Below, piece by piece: positions 26,954-35,436 of a stretch of 64,000 nucleotides of DNA. The stretch covers positions 62,001-126,000 of the forward strand of contig NZ_OBQC01000003.1 of the NCBI RefSeq assembly GCF_900220965.1. Reading direction: 5' to 3'. Made by a program: the position numbers and the translations under genes. Numbering within the stretch: position 1 is the first letter of the stretch; each line of letters starts with the position of its first letter. Source of the DNA: Ureibacillus acetophenoni. GTDB taxonomy: Bacteria > Bacillota > Bacilli > Bacillales_A > Planococcaceae. The notes beneath the pieces are model-generated. The model was not told the origin of the DNA. It did not search any database and saw nothing but the letters and a program-made list of their open reading frames with translations.

Positions 26954-27877
26954 ATGACAGAGGAAAAAAAGGGCGTTATATATGCCTTAACAGCTTATGT
27001 AATTTGGGGGGCATTTCCGTTATACTGGAAACTATTAGAACATGTTGAAAGTTTGGAAATACTTATTAATAGAGTAATATGGTCCTTTATATTTACAACT
27101 ATATTTATACTTTTATTAAAGCAAAGAAAACATTTAATCCAAGATATTAAATCACTATGGGAAAATAGAAAACTATTCTTTGCACTCTTGTCTGCATCTT
27201 TAGTGATCACTTGTAATTGGTATTTATATATTTGGGCAGTTAATCACGATCATGTGGTTGATGCAAGTCTTGGTTATTATATTAATCCTTTAATTACAGT
27301 TTTATTTGGTGTTATCTTTTTCAAAGAAAAGTTATCCAAAGCCCAGTTAAGTGCAGTTATCGTCGCATTTATTGGTGTATTAATAATGACAATAGGCTAT
27401 GGTCAAGTTCCGTGGATTGCATTACTTATCGCACTTTCATTTGCAACTTATAGCGCATTGAAAAAGAAGATTACCTTAGAAGCTACACGTGGTTTAGCTA
27501 TAGAGACGCTGCTAATTTTACCGATAGCTATTGGGTACTATATTTATCTGCTGAGTAGCAGTGAAACATCCTTACTACAAGTTAATTTAACTACGGACTT
27601 ACTTTTAATATTAGGTGGAATTGTAACCGCAGTACCACTTGTCCTGTTTTCCAAGGGTGCACAGCGAATACCGCAATACTTAATAGGGTTTTTCCAATAT
27701 TTTACTCCGACGGTAGCTCTTATTATTGGCGTTGTACTTTATAACGAACCATTTACAACTACAGATTTAATTGCATTTATTTTTATTTGGATAGCTGTTA
27801 TTATTTTTGCAGCTTCCACAATTACTGAAATTCGAAAACGACATTTTGCAAAACAGCAAGGAACTATTCATGTGTAA
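26954..27877 (+). CDS. rarD: RarD family EamA-type permease
   Basis: A 307-residue integral membrane protein with about ten helices, of the drug/metabolite transporter superfamily. The RarD fingerprint is visible: GVIYALTAYVIWGAFPLYWK, EILINRVIWSFIF, and NWYLYIWAVNHDHVVDASLGYY. RarD was named for chloramphenicol sensitivity in other bacteria, but the natural substrate is unknown. GAAGGTG precedes the ATG at 26954. It follows bmrD by about 100 bp and may have its own promoter. Confidence 0.9.
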   Translation: MTEEKKGVIYALTAYVIWGAFPLYWKLLEHVESLEILINRVIWSFIFTTIFILLLKQRKHLIQDIKSLWENRKLFFALLSASLVITCNWYLYIWAVNHDHVVDASLGYYINPLITVLFGVIFFKEKLSKAQLSAVIVAFIGVLIMTIGYGQVPWIALLIALSFATYSALKKKITLEATRGLAIETLLILPIAIGYYIYLLSSSETSLLQVNLTTDLLLILGGIVTAVPLVLFSKGAQRIPQYLIGFFQYFTPTVALIIGVVLYNEPFTTTDLIAFIFIWIAVIIFAASTITEIRKRHFAKQQGTIHV

Positions 27878-27896
27878 AGTATTCTAATAATAAAGT

Positions 27897-27927
27897 AAAT
27901 CGGCAAAGTTATTTGCCGATTTTTTAA
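27897..27927 (+). terminator. Terminator of the rarD-like gene
   Basis: A perfect 11-bp stem, AAATCGGCAAA with TTTGCCGATTT, a 4-nt loop and a T-run. Confidence 0.92.
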
Positions 27928-28125
27928 CGTACTGCAATTGTAATTTGTATATGAATTTCTAGTTTATATGGTAAAATATTAGTTGAATTTCAAAATTTTA
28001 TATAAGGTAGAAAAGAAATTCATACTAAATTCATAAATATGTCATAAAGAATTCATAGTCAAAGTCAAGGCTTTCTTAAGAGAAATTTGATACTATGGAG
28101 ACATTAATAGTAAGGAGCGAAAAAC

Positions 28126-28836
28126 ATGGGTACAGATATTAATGTCTTTTTAGCTTTTGGTGCAGGCTTTTTAAGTTTTATTTCACCATGTACACTCCCT
28201 TTATATCCTGCCTTTTTATCGTATATAACTGGTATGAGCTATAATGAGTTAAAAGATCCAAAAGGGATGTTACAAAAACGTGCAATTTTACATACGATCT
28301 TCTTTTTAATCGGGTTTTCAATTATTTTCATTGCAATCGGATTTGGAGCAACATTTGTTAAAGATATTTTCGTTAACTATGAAGATTTAATTAGACAAAT
28401 TGGTGCTATCTTAATCGTAATTTTCGGATTAATGATTGTAGGGTTATTACAAGTTGGTTTCTTAATGAAAGACCATAAAATCGAATTCAAAAACCGACCT
28501 TCAGGATACTTTGGTTCTGCACTAATCGGACTAGCATTTGCAGCTGGTTGGACACCTTGTACAGGACCGATCTTGGCATCAATCATTTTATTAGCTTCTT
28601 CAAATCCTGAGTCAGGAATGTGGTATATGCTTGCATATTATTTTGGATTTGCAATTCCATTCTTTGTATTATCATTCTTCATTTCAAGACTTAGCTGGAT
28701 TCGTAGGAATAGTCAGAAAATCGTTAAAGTTGGCGGATGGATCATGATTGCTGTCGGTATATTATTATTCTTTGATGGATTAGATTATATTATTCGAGTT
28801 CTAACACCGATATTTGGTGGTTTTACAGGCTTCTAA
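28126..28836 (+). CDS. ccdA: Cytochrome c biogenesis protein CcdA
   Basis: A 236-residue membrane thiol-disulfide transporter with six helices that passes electrons from thioredoxin to extracytoplasmic proteins, needed for cytochrome c maturation and for spore cortex formation in Bacillus. The two redox cysteines are visible in ISPCTLPLYP and GWTPCTGP. TAAGGAG precedes the ATG. It begins the cluster ccdA, CheY-like gene, ccdC, in the same order as B. subtilis ccdA-yneI-yneJ. Confidence 0.95.
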   Translation: MGTDINVFLAFGAGFLSFISPCTLPLYPAFLSYITGMSYNELKDPKGMLQKRAILHTIFFLIGFSIIFIAIGFGATFVKDIFVNYEDLIRQIGAILIVIFGLMIVGLLQVGFLMKDHKIEFKNRPSGYFGSALIGLAFAAGWTPCTGPILASIILLASSNPESGMWYMLAYYFGFAIPFFVLSFFISRLSWIRRNSQKIVKVGGWIMIAVGILLFFDGLDYIIRVLTPIFGGFTGF

Positions 28837-28890
28837 GCTTAATATAGCAATAAACACAAGCAATGTTTTTAGTGAGAGGGATTGAACGAT

Positions 28891-29250
28891 ATGCCAACAG
28901 TATTAGTGGTAGATGATGCTTTATTTATGAGAACTGCAGTAGGGAATATGTTTAAAGAGTGGGGATATGACGTTCATATTGCCACAAATGGAAAAGAAGC
29001 AGTGGATCTTTATCCTCAGATTTTACCTGATATAGTAACAATGGACATAACAATGCCAATTATGTCAGGCTTAGATGCAGTGAAACAAATAGTGCCTAAT
29101 TATCCCGATGCAAAAATTATTATGATTACAGCTTTGGGACAACAACGAATTATCGTTGAAGCACTTGAGTACGGTGCCAAAGATTTTATTACGAAACCTT
29201 TTGATTCAACACAATTAAAAATGGTTGTCGACAAACTACTAGATTTATAG
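28891..29250 (+). CDS. yneI: Single-domain response regulator, YneI-like (CcdB)
   Basis: A 119-residue stand-alone CheY-type receiver. The acidic pair is D8/D9, the phosphoacceptor D52 (TMDITMP), T80 and K102 (FITKPF) complete the active site. In B. subtilis the same gene lies between ccdA and ccdC. No output domain and no kinase are near, and the link to cytochrome assembly is by conserved order only. The ATG at 28891 is 10 bp from GAGGG; a TTG three codons earlier is too close. It is followed by a terminator. Confidence 0.88.
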   Translation: MPTVLVVDDALFMRTAVGNMFKEWGYDVHIATNGKEAVDLYPQILPDIVTMDITMPIMSGLDAVKQIVPNYPDAKIIMITALGQQRIIVEALEYGAKDFITKPFDSTQLKMVVDKLLDL

Positions 29251-29262
29251 TTAAAACATATT

Positions 29263-29297
29263 AAAAAATCCTGCCATGTAACAGGCAGGATTTTTTT
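29263..29297 (+). terminator. Terminator between yneI-like gene and ccdC
   Basis: AAAAAATCCTGCC pairs with GGCAGGATTTTTT, with an 8-nt loop and seven Ts, so ccdC is probably transcribed separately or by read-through. Confidence 0.92.
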
Positions 29298-29423
29298 ACG
29301 AAATAAATGATATATGCGAAATAATATTTTTTGTTTTTAACGACAAAATGTTTCAAGTGGTAATTTCGTAAAAATATAGTTATGATATAACAGATAAATA
29401 GAAGCACGGAGAGGAGGGTTCCT

Positions 29424-29912
29424 ATGTTCGCTAATATACCTTCTCAATATTTAGTAGTAGGTTCAACAGTAATGGCCATTATTATGGGATCCATTCTTAT
29501 GTTTGCTCGCATGCGTTCTCAAAAGCAACCGGTTAATCCTAAAAAAATATTAATTCCACCAGTTGCTATGTCAACAGGTGCCTTTATGTTTATTTTCGAA
29601 GAATTTCGGATTACCCCTTTACAAATATTAGAAGCCGTTGGAATAGGACTTGTTTTTTCAATTGTTTTAATAGCAACATCTAAGTTTGAAATTCGAAATA
29701 ATGATATTTATATGAAGCGATCTAAAGCATTTTTCTTTATATTAATTGGACTTCTAATTGGAAGAATTATTCTAAAAATCTTTTTATCTGAGTCCTTTGA
29801 TGTTGGGGAATTAGCAGGTATGTTTTGGACTTTAGCATTTGCTATGCTTTGGCCATGGAGAATTGTAATGTTTTTACAATATAAGAAACTTAAAAAAACT
29901 TTAATCAATTAA
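29424..29912 (+). CDS. ccdC: CcdC/YneJ membrane protein
   Basis: A 162-residue membrane protein with about five helices. The segment RSQKQPVNPKKILIPPVAMS and the following STGAFMFIFEEFRITPLQ, plus AGMFWTLAFAMLWPWRI, match CcdC (YneJ). It is encoded with ccdA but in B. subtilis is not essential for cytochrome c. GAGGAGGG precedes the ATG at 29424. It has its own upstream region of about 120 bp and ends at a bidirectional terminator. Confidence 0.88.
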   Translation: MFANIPSQYLVVGSTVMAIIMGSILMFARMRSQKQPVNPKKILIPPVAMSTGAFMFIFEEFRITPLQILEAVGIGLVFSIVLIATSKFEIRNNDIYMKRSKAFFFILIGLLIGRIILKIFLSESFDVGELAGMFWTLAFAMLWPWRIVMFLQYKKLKKTLIN

Positions 29913-29913
29913 T

Positions 29914-29955
29914 AAAAGGCTAATTTGAAAGATCAATTTCAAATTAGCCTTTTTC
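29914..29955. terminator. Bidirectional terminator
   Basis: AAAAGGCTAATTTGAAA pairs perfectly with TTTCAAATTAGCCTTTT, a 17-bp stem between ccdC and the convergent DUF2621 gene. Confidence 0.94.
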
Positions 29956-29965
29956 CATATAAGTA

Positions 29966-30394
29966 TTACTCAAAAAGATGTTCATATGGTGTTAAATCGA
30001 TGTTCATTTCTTCACATTTTTTACGTAAAAATTTATGGTCACGTTTTGGTGTAGCTTGAATATAACCACGAATAATAATGTCGTTAGAAATCTTTTTAGC
30101 TTTTTCCTCTAAAGCAAGTTGTCCTATTTTCCCTGCAATTTTTTCCTTCGCTACTTGTCGGAAAAGCTCTGGAACAGGACTTACTAATTCGTTGAGTAAC
30201 TCTTTAGCATCGTCACTCCATAATTTAATCGTTTTATCGATATAATAGTTTTGCCAATCGAGATCTGACCAACCATCTTGTTTTGGTAAAGCCTTTAAAA
30301 ACTTGCGGAACATAAAGAATCCGCCAATACCCATCATGACAGGTAGTGTTATAACCCAAAACAATATAAACCACATAAACCAACCTTCTAACAA
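29966..30394 (-). CDS. DUF2621 protein, YneK-like
   Basis: A protein of about 142 residues with one N-terminal membrane helix (FMWFILFWVITLPVMMGIGG) and a cytoplasmic remainder with the core WSDLDWQNYYIDKTIKLW and the C-terminal KISNDIIIRGYIQATPKRDH. This matches the DUF2621/YneK family, which neighbours ccdC in B. subtilis too. The frame opens with a GTG inside GAGGTGA; I prefer the TTG three codons later (30394), 6 bp after that site. Function unknown. Confidence 0.78.
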   Translation of the reverse strand: MLEGWFMWFILFWVITLPVMMGIGGFFMFRKFLKALPKQDGWSDLDWQNYYIDKTIKLWSDDAKELLNELVSPVPELFRQVAKEKIAGKIGQLALEEKAKKISNDIIIRGYIQATPKRDHKFLRKKCEEMNIDLTPYEHLFE

Positions 30395-30590
30395 AACATT
30401 CACCTCTTCTAACCCTTATCTAACAGGTACTTAAACAAGAGTTTAAAACCTAAGATTTAATCTTACTATAAAGTTCACCTATATTTTAAACACTAACTAT
30501 TATTATAAAGTGAATTTAAAAACTTTCCACTAGTATGTCTCTTTTTCTGTTAAAACGAACTATATAAATAAGTGAAAGGGGGGTGAGGAA

Positions 30591-30809
30591 ATGGCAGTTT
30601 ACAATTTTGAAGGTGCAACATTAAAAGTTCTTTTTGAAACTGGACTTGATGAATACGGTAAACCAGTAGTTACAACGAAAACCTATCAAAATATTCGTAA
30701 CAACGTAGAGGTTGAAAAAATTGCTACTGTAACACAAGCAATTGCTAGTTTATCAAAATACCAATTACATCAAGCGAAAAAAACGGAAACAAATGCTATC
30801 GAGTTTTAA
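30591..30809 (+). CDS. DUF1659 small protein
   Basis: A 72-residue soluble protein starting MAVYNFEGATLKVLFETG and containing KTYQNIRNNVEVEKIATVTQAI. It matches DUF1659, a short Bacillales family. AAGGGGGGTGAGG precedes the ATG. In many Bacillales it is followed, as here, by DUF2922 and YvrJ genes. Function is unknown. Confidence 0.8.
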   Translation: MAVYNFEGATLKVLFETGLDEYGKPVVTTKTYQNIRNNVEVEKIATVTQAIASLSKYQLHQAKKTETNAIEF

Positions 30810-30861
30810 TTTTAATCTTAGCAATGTAAGACCGAATTGATCTAAAGAAAGGAGTAGGGAA

Positions 30862-31080
30862 ATGGCATTAAACTTAGAAATGAGATTTAATACTGCCAAT
30901 GGTAAAACATTAACGCTTACAGTCAGCGAACCAAAAGAGGATATTACTCCAGCAGAAGTAGCTACAGTAATGCAAACAATTATTGACCAAGATGTATTTC
31001 ATAGCGAAGGATTCGCACTAGTAAGTATAAATCAAGCTCGCATTGTTGAAAGGAATGTCTCAGAACTCGAGCTAGTCTAG
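30862..31080 (+). CDS. DUF2922 small protein
   Basis: A 72-residue protein: MALNLEMRFNTANGKTLTLT, then EPKEDITPAEVATVMQTII and SINQARIVER. This is the DUF2922 family. AAAGGAG precedes the ATG. It follows the DUF1659 gene by 52 bp, and both predicted products share the layout of a beta-rich head followed by a VxTVMQ/VTQAI helix, so they may be distant relatives or partners. Confidence 0.82.
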   Translation: MALNLEMRFNTANGKTLTLTVSEPKEDITPAEVATVMQTIIDQDVFHSEGFALVSINQARIVERNVSELELV

Positions 31081-31103
31081 TAAAATAAATAAAAAATCTA
31101 ATG

Positions 31104-31140
31104 AATGCCGACATAATCTAAAGTTGATTATGTCGGCATT
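31104..31140 (+). terminator. Strong hairpin after the DUF2922 gene, weak T-tract
   Basis: AATGCCGACATAATC pairs perfectly with GATTATGTCGGCATT (15 bp, 7-nt loop). The bases that follow (AATCGATTATTT) are not a proper T-run, so it may be a partial terminator or an RNA-stabilising 3' end before the YvrJ gene. Confidence 0.65.
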
Positions 31141-31185
31141 AATCGATTATTTCTAAACAAAAAATACCGATAAGGAGGGTTATTT

Positions 31186-31311
31186 ATGGAGGAAGTAGTT
31201 TTGTTAATTCAAGAAATAGGATTCCCCATCGTGGTGTCATTCTATTTACTGTATAGAATTGAAACAAAATTAGAAGCAATCCATACAGCCATCATTGGTA
31301 TGAGGGAATAA
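31186..31311 (+). CDS. YvrJ family protein, 41 aa
   Basis: A 41-residue membrane peptide: MEEVVLLIQEIGFPIVVSFY and LLYRIETKLEAIHTAIIGM. The single helix followed by a short amphipathic tail is the YvrJ pattern. AAGGAGGG precedes the ATG at 31186. It completes the DUF1659/DUF2922/YvrJ trio. The small size and family have a holin-like look, but the role is not known. Confidence 0.82.
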   Translation: MEEVVLLIQEIGFPIVVSFYLLYRIETKLEAIHTAIIGMRE

Positions 31312-31420
31312 TGATTTCTGAAATTCATTTCACAAATTTGTTAATATTATGTCACTTCTAAGGTTGTACATGAATCATCTTTTTAGATAAGATTGAAGTA
31401 GATAATAGGGAGTTGATTAT

Positions 31421-32032
31421 ATGAAAAAAAGGCTACTTGGTCTTACTGGAATTATGATTCTTAGTATAATCCTTAGTGCATGTAGTAATTATAAGTTTAA
31501 AGCGGACGTAAATTACCCAATAGAGGATTTCACCATGACTGACCAGCGAGGGGATACGGTTACATTAGATGATTTAAAAGGTGAACCATGGTTAGCAATG
31601 TTTATATTTACAAATTGTACAACTGTTTGTCCGCCAATGACATTTAATATGACAGGAATCCAAGAAGAACTAATAGAACGCGGAGTAGAAGATTATAAAC
31701 TTGTTGCATTTTCAGTTGATCCAGAATTTGATACACCTGAAGTGCTTACGAGATATTTAAGTAATTATCCAGTACCAGATGATTCGAAATGGCATTTGCT
31801 AACTGGTTATGATCAAAAATTCATCGAACAATTTGCATTAAGTTCCTTTAAGTCTTTTGTTAAAAAACCAGAAGATGGTGGAGAAGTTATTCATATGAGT
31901 ACATTCCATCTTGTTGACGAAACAGGAACACTAGTTAAAAATTATGATGGTTATTCTGCTGATGGTTCTATTTCTTTTGATACGATTGCAATTGATATGA
32001 AAACGTTAATTGAAGAGAGATTAGGTAAATAA
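31421..32032 (+). CDS. SCO family copper chaperone lipoprotein
   Basis: A thioredoxin-fold, membrane-anchored protein needed to build the CuA centre of cytochrome c oxidase. The 203-residue chain has a lipobox LSAC (Cys21), the copper-binding CxxxC (Cys66 and Cys70, NCTTVCPP) and the conserved His158 in VIHMSTFHLVD. This matches B. subtilis YpmQ/BsSco. A GGGAG site precedes the ATG. It is monocistronic with a terminator. With ccdA/ccdC nearby, it forms a respiratory-chain assembly neighbourhood. Confidence 0.93.
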   Translation: MKKRLLGLTGIMILSIILSACSNYKFKADVNYPIEDFTMTDQRGDTVTLDDLKGEPWLAMFIFTNCTTVCPPMTFNMTGIQEELIERGVEDYKLVAFSVDPEFDTPEVLTRYLSNYPVPDDSKWHLLTGYDQKFIEQFALSSFKSFVKKPEDGGEVIHMSTFHLVDETGTLVKNYDGYSADGSISFDTIAIDMKTLIEERLGK

Positions 32033-32036
32033 ATTC

Positions 32037-32073
32037 AAAAAACAACAAGGAATTTCTTTCTTGTTGTTTTTTT
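32037..32073 (+). terminator. Terminator of the SCO gene
   Basis: AAAAAACAACAAG pairs with CTTGTTGTTTTTT, directly after the stop codon. Confidence 0.9.
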
Positions 32074-32132
32074 GCTTATAAATTGCCGTTTTTGTTAAAT
32101 ACTAAAATTGAATTTTGAAGGAGGTTTAACAA

Positions 32133-32567
32133 GTGAAAAAAGTATCAGAAATTATGACTAAGAACGTTCAATTTTGTACACCACACGAATCTTTAGTTAC
32201 TGCAGCAAAAATAATGCGTGATGTAGACTGTGGATCTGTTCCTGTATGTGATTCTAATAGAGTTATTGGAATGATTACAGACCGAGATATCGTTATTAAG
32301 TGTATAGCAACAGGTAATAATGTAAATGAAGTACATTGCCACGATGTAATGACTCATGATGTAGTTACTTGCTCACCAGATACAGATGTTCATGAATGTG
32401 CTCGACTAATGGCACAGCATCAAATACGGAGAATTCCAGTAGTCAATGAGAAAGGCGAACTTATGGGAATTTGCGCAATTGGGGACTTAGCACAAGAAAA
32501 CATTTACATTAATGAAGCAGGGGAAGCTTTAAGCGATATTTCTGAACCTGATAATTACCGACATTAA
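32133..32567 (+). CDS. CBS-domain protein
   Basis: A 144-residue protein made of two CBS domains (about 1-60 and 68-130): VSEIMTKNVQFCTPHESL, GMITDRDIVIKCIA, DVMTHDVVTCSPDTDV, then HQIRRIPVVNEKGELMGI. CBS pairs bind adenine nucleotides and act as energy sensors or regulators of a partner. It starts at a GTG with GAAGGAGGT upstream. It resembles B. subtilis YhcV/YlbB-type stand-alone CBS proteins. The partner is unknown. Confidence 0.88.
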   Translation: MKKVSEIMTKNVQFCTPHESLVTAAKIMRDVDCGSVPVCDSNRVIGMITDRDIVIKCIATGNNVNEVHCHDVMTHDVVTCSPDTDVHECARLMAQHQIRRIPVVNEKGELMGICAIGDLAQENIYINEAGEALSDISEPDNYRH

Positions 32568-32568
32568 T

Positions 32569-32612
32569 AAATAAACGCTTCGCGCTAATGTTAGCGCCAA
32601 GCGTTTATTTTA
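32569..32612. terminator. Bidirectional terminator
   Basis: AATAAACGCTT and GCGCTAA pair with TTAGCGC and AAGCGTTTATT around a tiny loop, forming a stem of about 18 bp between the CBS gene and the convergent metI-like gene. Confidence 0.88.
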
Positions 32613-32614
32613 TA

Positions 32615-33724
32615 TTATAAAAATTCTTTTGTTAATTGTTCAAATACTTGTTTTAAATCAGCGATAATATCATCTGCTTCTTCTAACCCTACAGAGAATC
32701 GTAATAAACGATCATCTACACCACGAGCAATTCGTTCTTCATATGGAATATCTGCATGTGTTTGAGTAGCTGGGTAGGTAATAAAGCTTTCTGCACCACC
32801 AAGACTTTCTGCAAAAGTTATTAACTGAATCTTTTGTAGGAAAGGATTAACCATGTCAGCATGTTTTACACGGAATGAAAGCATACCGCCTTTTCCTGTA
32901 TAAAGTACATCAGTAACAAGTGGTTCACTCTCTAAATAAGCAGCCACTTTTTTCGCATTAAAGTCATGTTGTTTTAAACGTAAATGTAATGTTTTTAAAC
33001 CACGAATTAATAACCAGCTATCAAATGGGGATAATACAAGCCCCATTCCGTTATGAGCAAAGGCAAGTTTTTCACTTAACTCTTGTCCTTTAGAAACGAC
33101 TAATCCAGCTAATACATCATTATGTCCACCTATATATTTTGTCGCACTATGGAAAACGATGTCTGCACCGTGTTCAATAGGGCGTTGGAAATAAGGTGTG
33201 TAGAATGTATTATCAACAATAAATAAAATATTATGTTTTTTACAAATCGCTGCGAACTTGTCCAAATCAAATTCTATCATTAGCGGATTAGTTGGTGTTT
33301 CAAGTATGATTGCTTTTGTATTTTCTGTTATTAAACTTTCTACATCTTGATCTGGTTTAAAATATTTTGGTGAAATATTATATGATTCGCTAAAAGTTTT
33401 TAATAAACGATAAGTTCCACCATAAACATCATCAGGTAAGATGATTTCATCACCTGGTCTAAATAATGAAAGTATTAATTGAATTGCTGCCATTCCTGAA
33501 CTACAAGCAAATCCTGCATCCCCAGATTCTAAATCAGCAATTCCTTTTTCCAATATTTCACGTGTAGGGTTTTTTGTTCGTGTATAGTCATAACCTGTTG
33601 ATTGACCAACACCAGCGTGTTTGTACGCAGTTGAGAAATGAATAGGTGGGTTTACTGCACCAGTTCTTGGATCACTCTGGTTACCTAGTTGAACTAATTT
33701 TGTTTCAATCGCTTTTTTCGACAT
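32615..33724 (-). CDS. metI: Cystathionine gamma-synthase / O-acetylhomoserine thiolyase, MetI-like
   Basis: A PLP enzyme of the Cys/Met-metabolism family, 369 residues, joining an activated homoserine with cysteine or sulfide on the route to methionine. The PLP lysine is in HSATKYIGGHND. STAYKH at the start and AESLGGAESFITYPATQTHAD followed by LLRFSVGLE at the end match B. subtilis MetI more closely than MetC or MccB. GAAAGAG precedes the ATG. Unlike B. subtilis, no metC follows and I see no SAM-responsive S-box leader upstream, so control must differ. Confidence 0.88.
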   Translation of the reverse strand: MSKKAIETKLVQLGNQSDPRTGAVNPPIHFSTAYKHAGVGQSTGYDYTRTKNPTREILEKGIADLESGDAGFACSSGMAAIQLILSLFRPGDEIILPDDVYGGTYRLLKTFSESYNISPKYFKPDQDVESLITENTKAIILETPTNPLMIEFDLDKFAAICKKHNILFIVDNTFYTPYFQRPIEHGADIVFHSATKYIGGHNDVLAGLVVSKGQELSEKLAFAHNGMGLVLSPFDSWLLIRGLKTLHLRLKQHDFNAKKVAAYLESEPLVTDVLYTGKGGMLSFRVKHADMVNPFLQKIQLITFAESLGGAESFITYPATQTHADIPYEERIARGVDDRLLRFSVGLEEADDIIADLKQVFEQLTKEFL

Positions 33725-33888
33725 CGTTGTTTCACTCTTTCTATCGTTACTAAACTCTTTTTTAAAAAGTATGAATATTAACTTTTATTTATACAATTTA
33801 TCACGATAAAGTGTTGAAAACAACCGAGTTTATTAGATTTTTATTAAGAACTATTGAATTATTATTAATTTTTAACTTGATGTAACTA

Positions 33889-34278
33889 TTAATTATTTTT
33901 TTCCTTTAATAAATCGCGGATTTCTTTTAATAGTTCCTCTTTGTTATCTACAACAACAGGTGCTTCTTCTTTCTCTTCTTCTTTCTTCTTACGGTTTAAC
34001 TTAGCTAGTAAACGTAAAGCCATAAAAATAGAAAAAGCAATAATTAAGAAATCAACGATAGATTGTAAAAACACTCCGAACTGGATAGTTCCTTCTCCAA
34101 CCTCAAAAACAAAACTCTTCGTTAAATCGATACCACCTAATAATATTCCAACTAATGGCATGATAATATTATCTACTAAAGAAGTAACAATCTTACCAAA
34201 TGCACCACCAATAACAACGGCTATAGCAAGATCTACGATATTACCTTTCATAGCAAATGCTTTAAAATCTTTCCACAT
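33889..34278 (-). CDS. mscL: Large-conductance mechanosensitive channel MscL
   Basis: A 129-residue channel opened by membrane tension to release solutes on osmotic downshock. The N-terminal amphipathic helix and first membrane helix read MWKDFKAFAMKGNIVDLAIA followed by VVIGGAFGKIV, the second helix lies at about 68-92, and the C-terminal helix is the charged KEELLKEIRDLLKEKNN. Length and motifs are standard. AAGGAGT precedes the ATG. Monocistronic, divergent from the transglycosylase gene. Confidence 0.97.
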   Translation of the reverse strand: MWKDFKAFAMKGNIVDLAIAVVIGGAFGKIVTSLVDNIIMPLVGILLGGIDLTKSFVFEVGEGTIQFGVFLQSIVDFLIIAFSIFMALRLLAKLNRKKKEEEKEEAPVVVDNKEELLKEIRDLLKEKNN

Positions 34279-34403
34279 ACAATCGACTCCTTGGTTTTTT
34301 TAAGTAATTTAGTATAGAATTACATTGTTATATTATCTTTTTATTTTCCTTTGATAACAAGAATTTTAATTCAAATTTAATGCAAAAATTTAAGGTGGAT
34401 TTT

Positions 34404-35123
34404 ATGGTTAGTAAAAAAAAGAAAAAAAGAAAACCTCTGCTTACTCCGGGCACTAAACTATTATTAATCATCGTTTTAATACCTATATCTATTACACTTT
34501 ATTATTCATCTTTTATTATTTGGCAACAATTGAATACGAAACTATCATTTTTAGTAGATGGAAAATCTGCAACATTAACCGAATTTGAAAAAATACAAGG
34601 TGAATTTGATCTGAAAATACCAGAGGAATACTTACCAATTTATATTTCTGCTGGTGAACAATTCGATATTCCTTGGACATTACTAGCAGCACATCATCGG
34701 GTAGAAACACGGTTTTCAACAATGAAAAGTCTTATCTCTCCAGTAGGTGCAGAAGGCCATATGCAATTTATGCCTTGTACATTTGTAGGGTGGGGTCACC
34801 CAACTTGTAGTGGTTTAGGGAAAGGGGATATTCCAGAATCCGAAAAAACTAATCCTGAAGTGATTAGAGCATATGGTGGATATGGTGTTGATGCAAATGG
34901 CGATGGTAAAGCAGATCCATTTCACATAGAAGATGCCATATACAGTGCTGCAAAATATCTTTCCGCTTCTGGAGCAAAAGATGGAAATTTAGAAAAAGCA
35001 ATTTTCCAATATAACCATAGCGAAAAATATGTTCAAGATGTTCTTCACTTTTACAATCAATATGAAGGGGTAAGTAGAGAATTAGAGACTTATGCTACAA
35101 CGAATAACAATGGTACATTTTAA
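34404..35123 (+). CDS. Membrane-anchored lytic transglycosylase
   Basis: A 239-residue protein with a basic N-terminus (MVSKKKKKRK), one membrane helix at about 18-40, and an SLT-like lysozyme-fold domain outside the cell. The catalytic Glu is probably residue 101 in AAHHRVETRFS; GAEGHMQFMPCTFVGW and AIYSAAKYLSASGA are the other family blocks. DANGDGKADP resembles a calcium-binding loop. It cleaves peptidoglycan glycan strands with 1,6-anhydro products. The ATG at 34404 follows AAGGTGG; eight earlier codons lack a site. Confidence 0.87.
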   Translation: MVSKKKKKRKPLLTPGTKLLLIIVLIPISITLYYSSFIIWQQLNTKLSFLVDGKSATLTEFEKIQGEFDLKIPEEYLPIYISAGEQFDIPWTLLAAHHRVETRFSTMKSLISPVGAEGHMQFMPCTFVGWGHPTCSGLGKGDIPESEKTNPEVIRAYGGYGVDANGDGKADPFHIEDAIYSAAKYLSASGAKDGNLEKAIFQYNHSEKYVQDVLHFYNQYEGVSRELETYATTNNNGTF

Positions 35124-35130
35124 AGTAAAA

Positions 35131-35170
35131 AGGGTCGTCATACAACAGTAAGAGACGACCCTAATTTTAT
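35131..35170. terminator. Bidirectional terminator
   Basis: AGGGTCGTC pairs with GACGACCCT, flanked by A-rich and T-rich runs, between the transglycosylase gene and the convergent small membrane-protein gene. Confidence 0.82.
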
Positions 35171-35178
35171 ATTAATGT

Positions 35179-35436
35179 TCATGTTGCTTTTTTAAATGAA
35201 CGCATAATAAACGATACAATGAAAATTAAAATGATTGCACCTACTAATGCTGGAAAAACATAAAAATCAGAGACTTGCCATCCCCAATTACCAAGTAGTG
35301 CACTACCTATCCATGAACCAATGATCCCAGCCACAATGTTCCCAATAACACCACCCGGAACATCTCTACCTAGGATTACTCCTGCCAACCATCCTAGTAC
35401 ACCACCGATAATTAAAAACCAAATGAAGCTCATCAT
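35179..35436 (-). CDS. GlsB/YeaQ/YmgE family membrane protein
   Basis: An 85-residue protein with three membrane helices and glycine-rich turns: MSFIWFLIIGGVLGWLAGVI, VIGNIVAGIIGSWIGSALLG, and VFPALVGAIILIFIV. This is the transglycosylase-associated/GlsB family, often induced by general stress; the biochemical role is not settled. AGGAG precedes two consecutive ATGs. Monocistronic. Confidence 0.92.
   Translation of the reverse strand: MMSFIWFLIIGGVLGWLAGVILGRDVPGGVIGNIVAGIIGSWIGSALLGNWGWQVSDFYVFPALVGAIILIFIVSFIMRSFKKAT

Noticed and set aside
31104-31140. Standard terminator closing the DUF1659/DUF2922 unit
   Set aside because: The stem is strong but no proper T-run follows, so I list it only as a hairpin with possible partial termination.
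33725-33888. SAM riboswitch (S-box) upstream of metI
   Set aside because: Only about 160 bp are available and neither the conserved S-box helices nor a terminator could be found.
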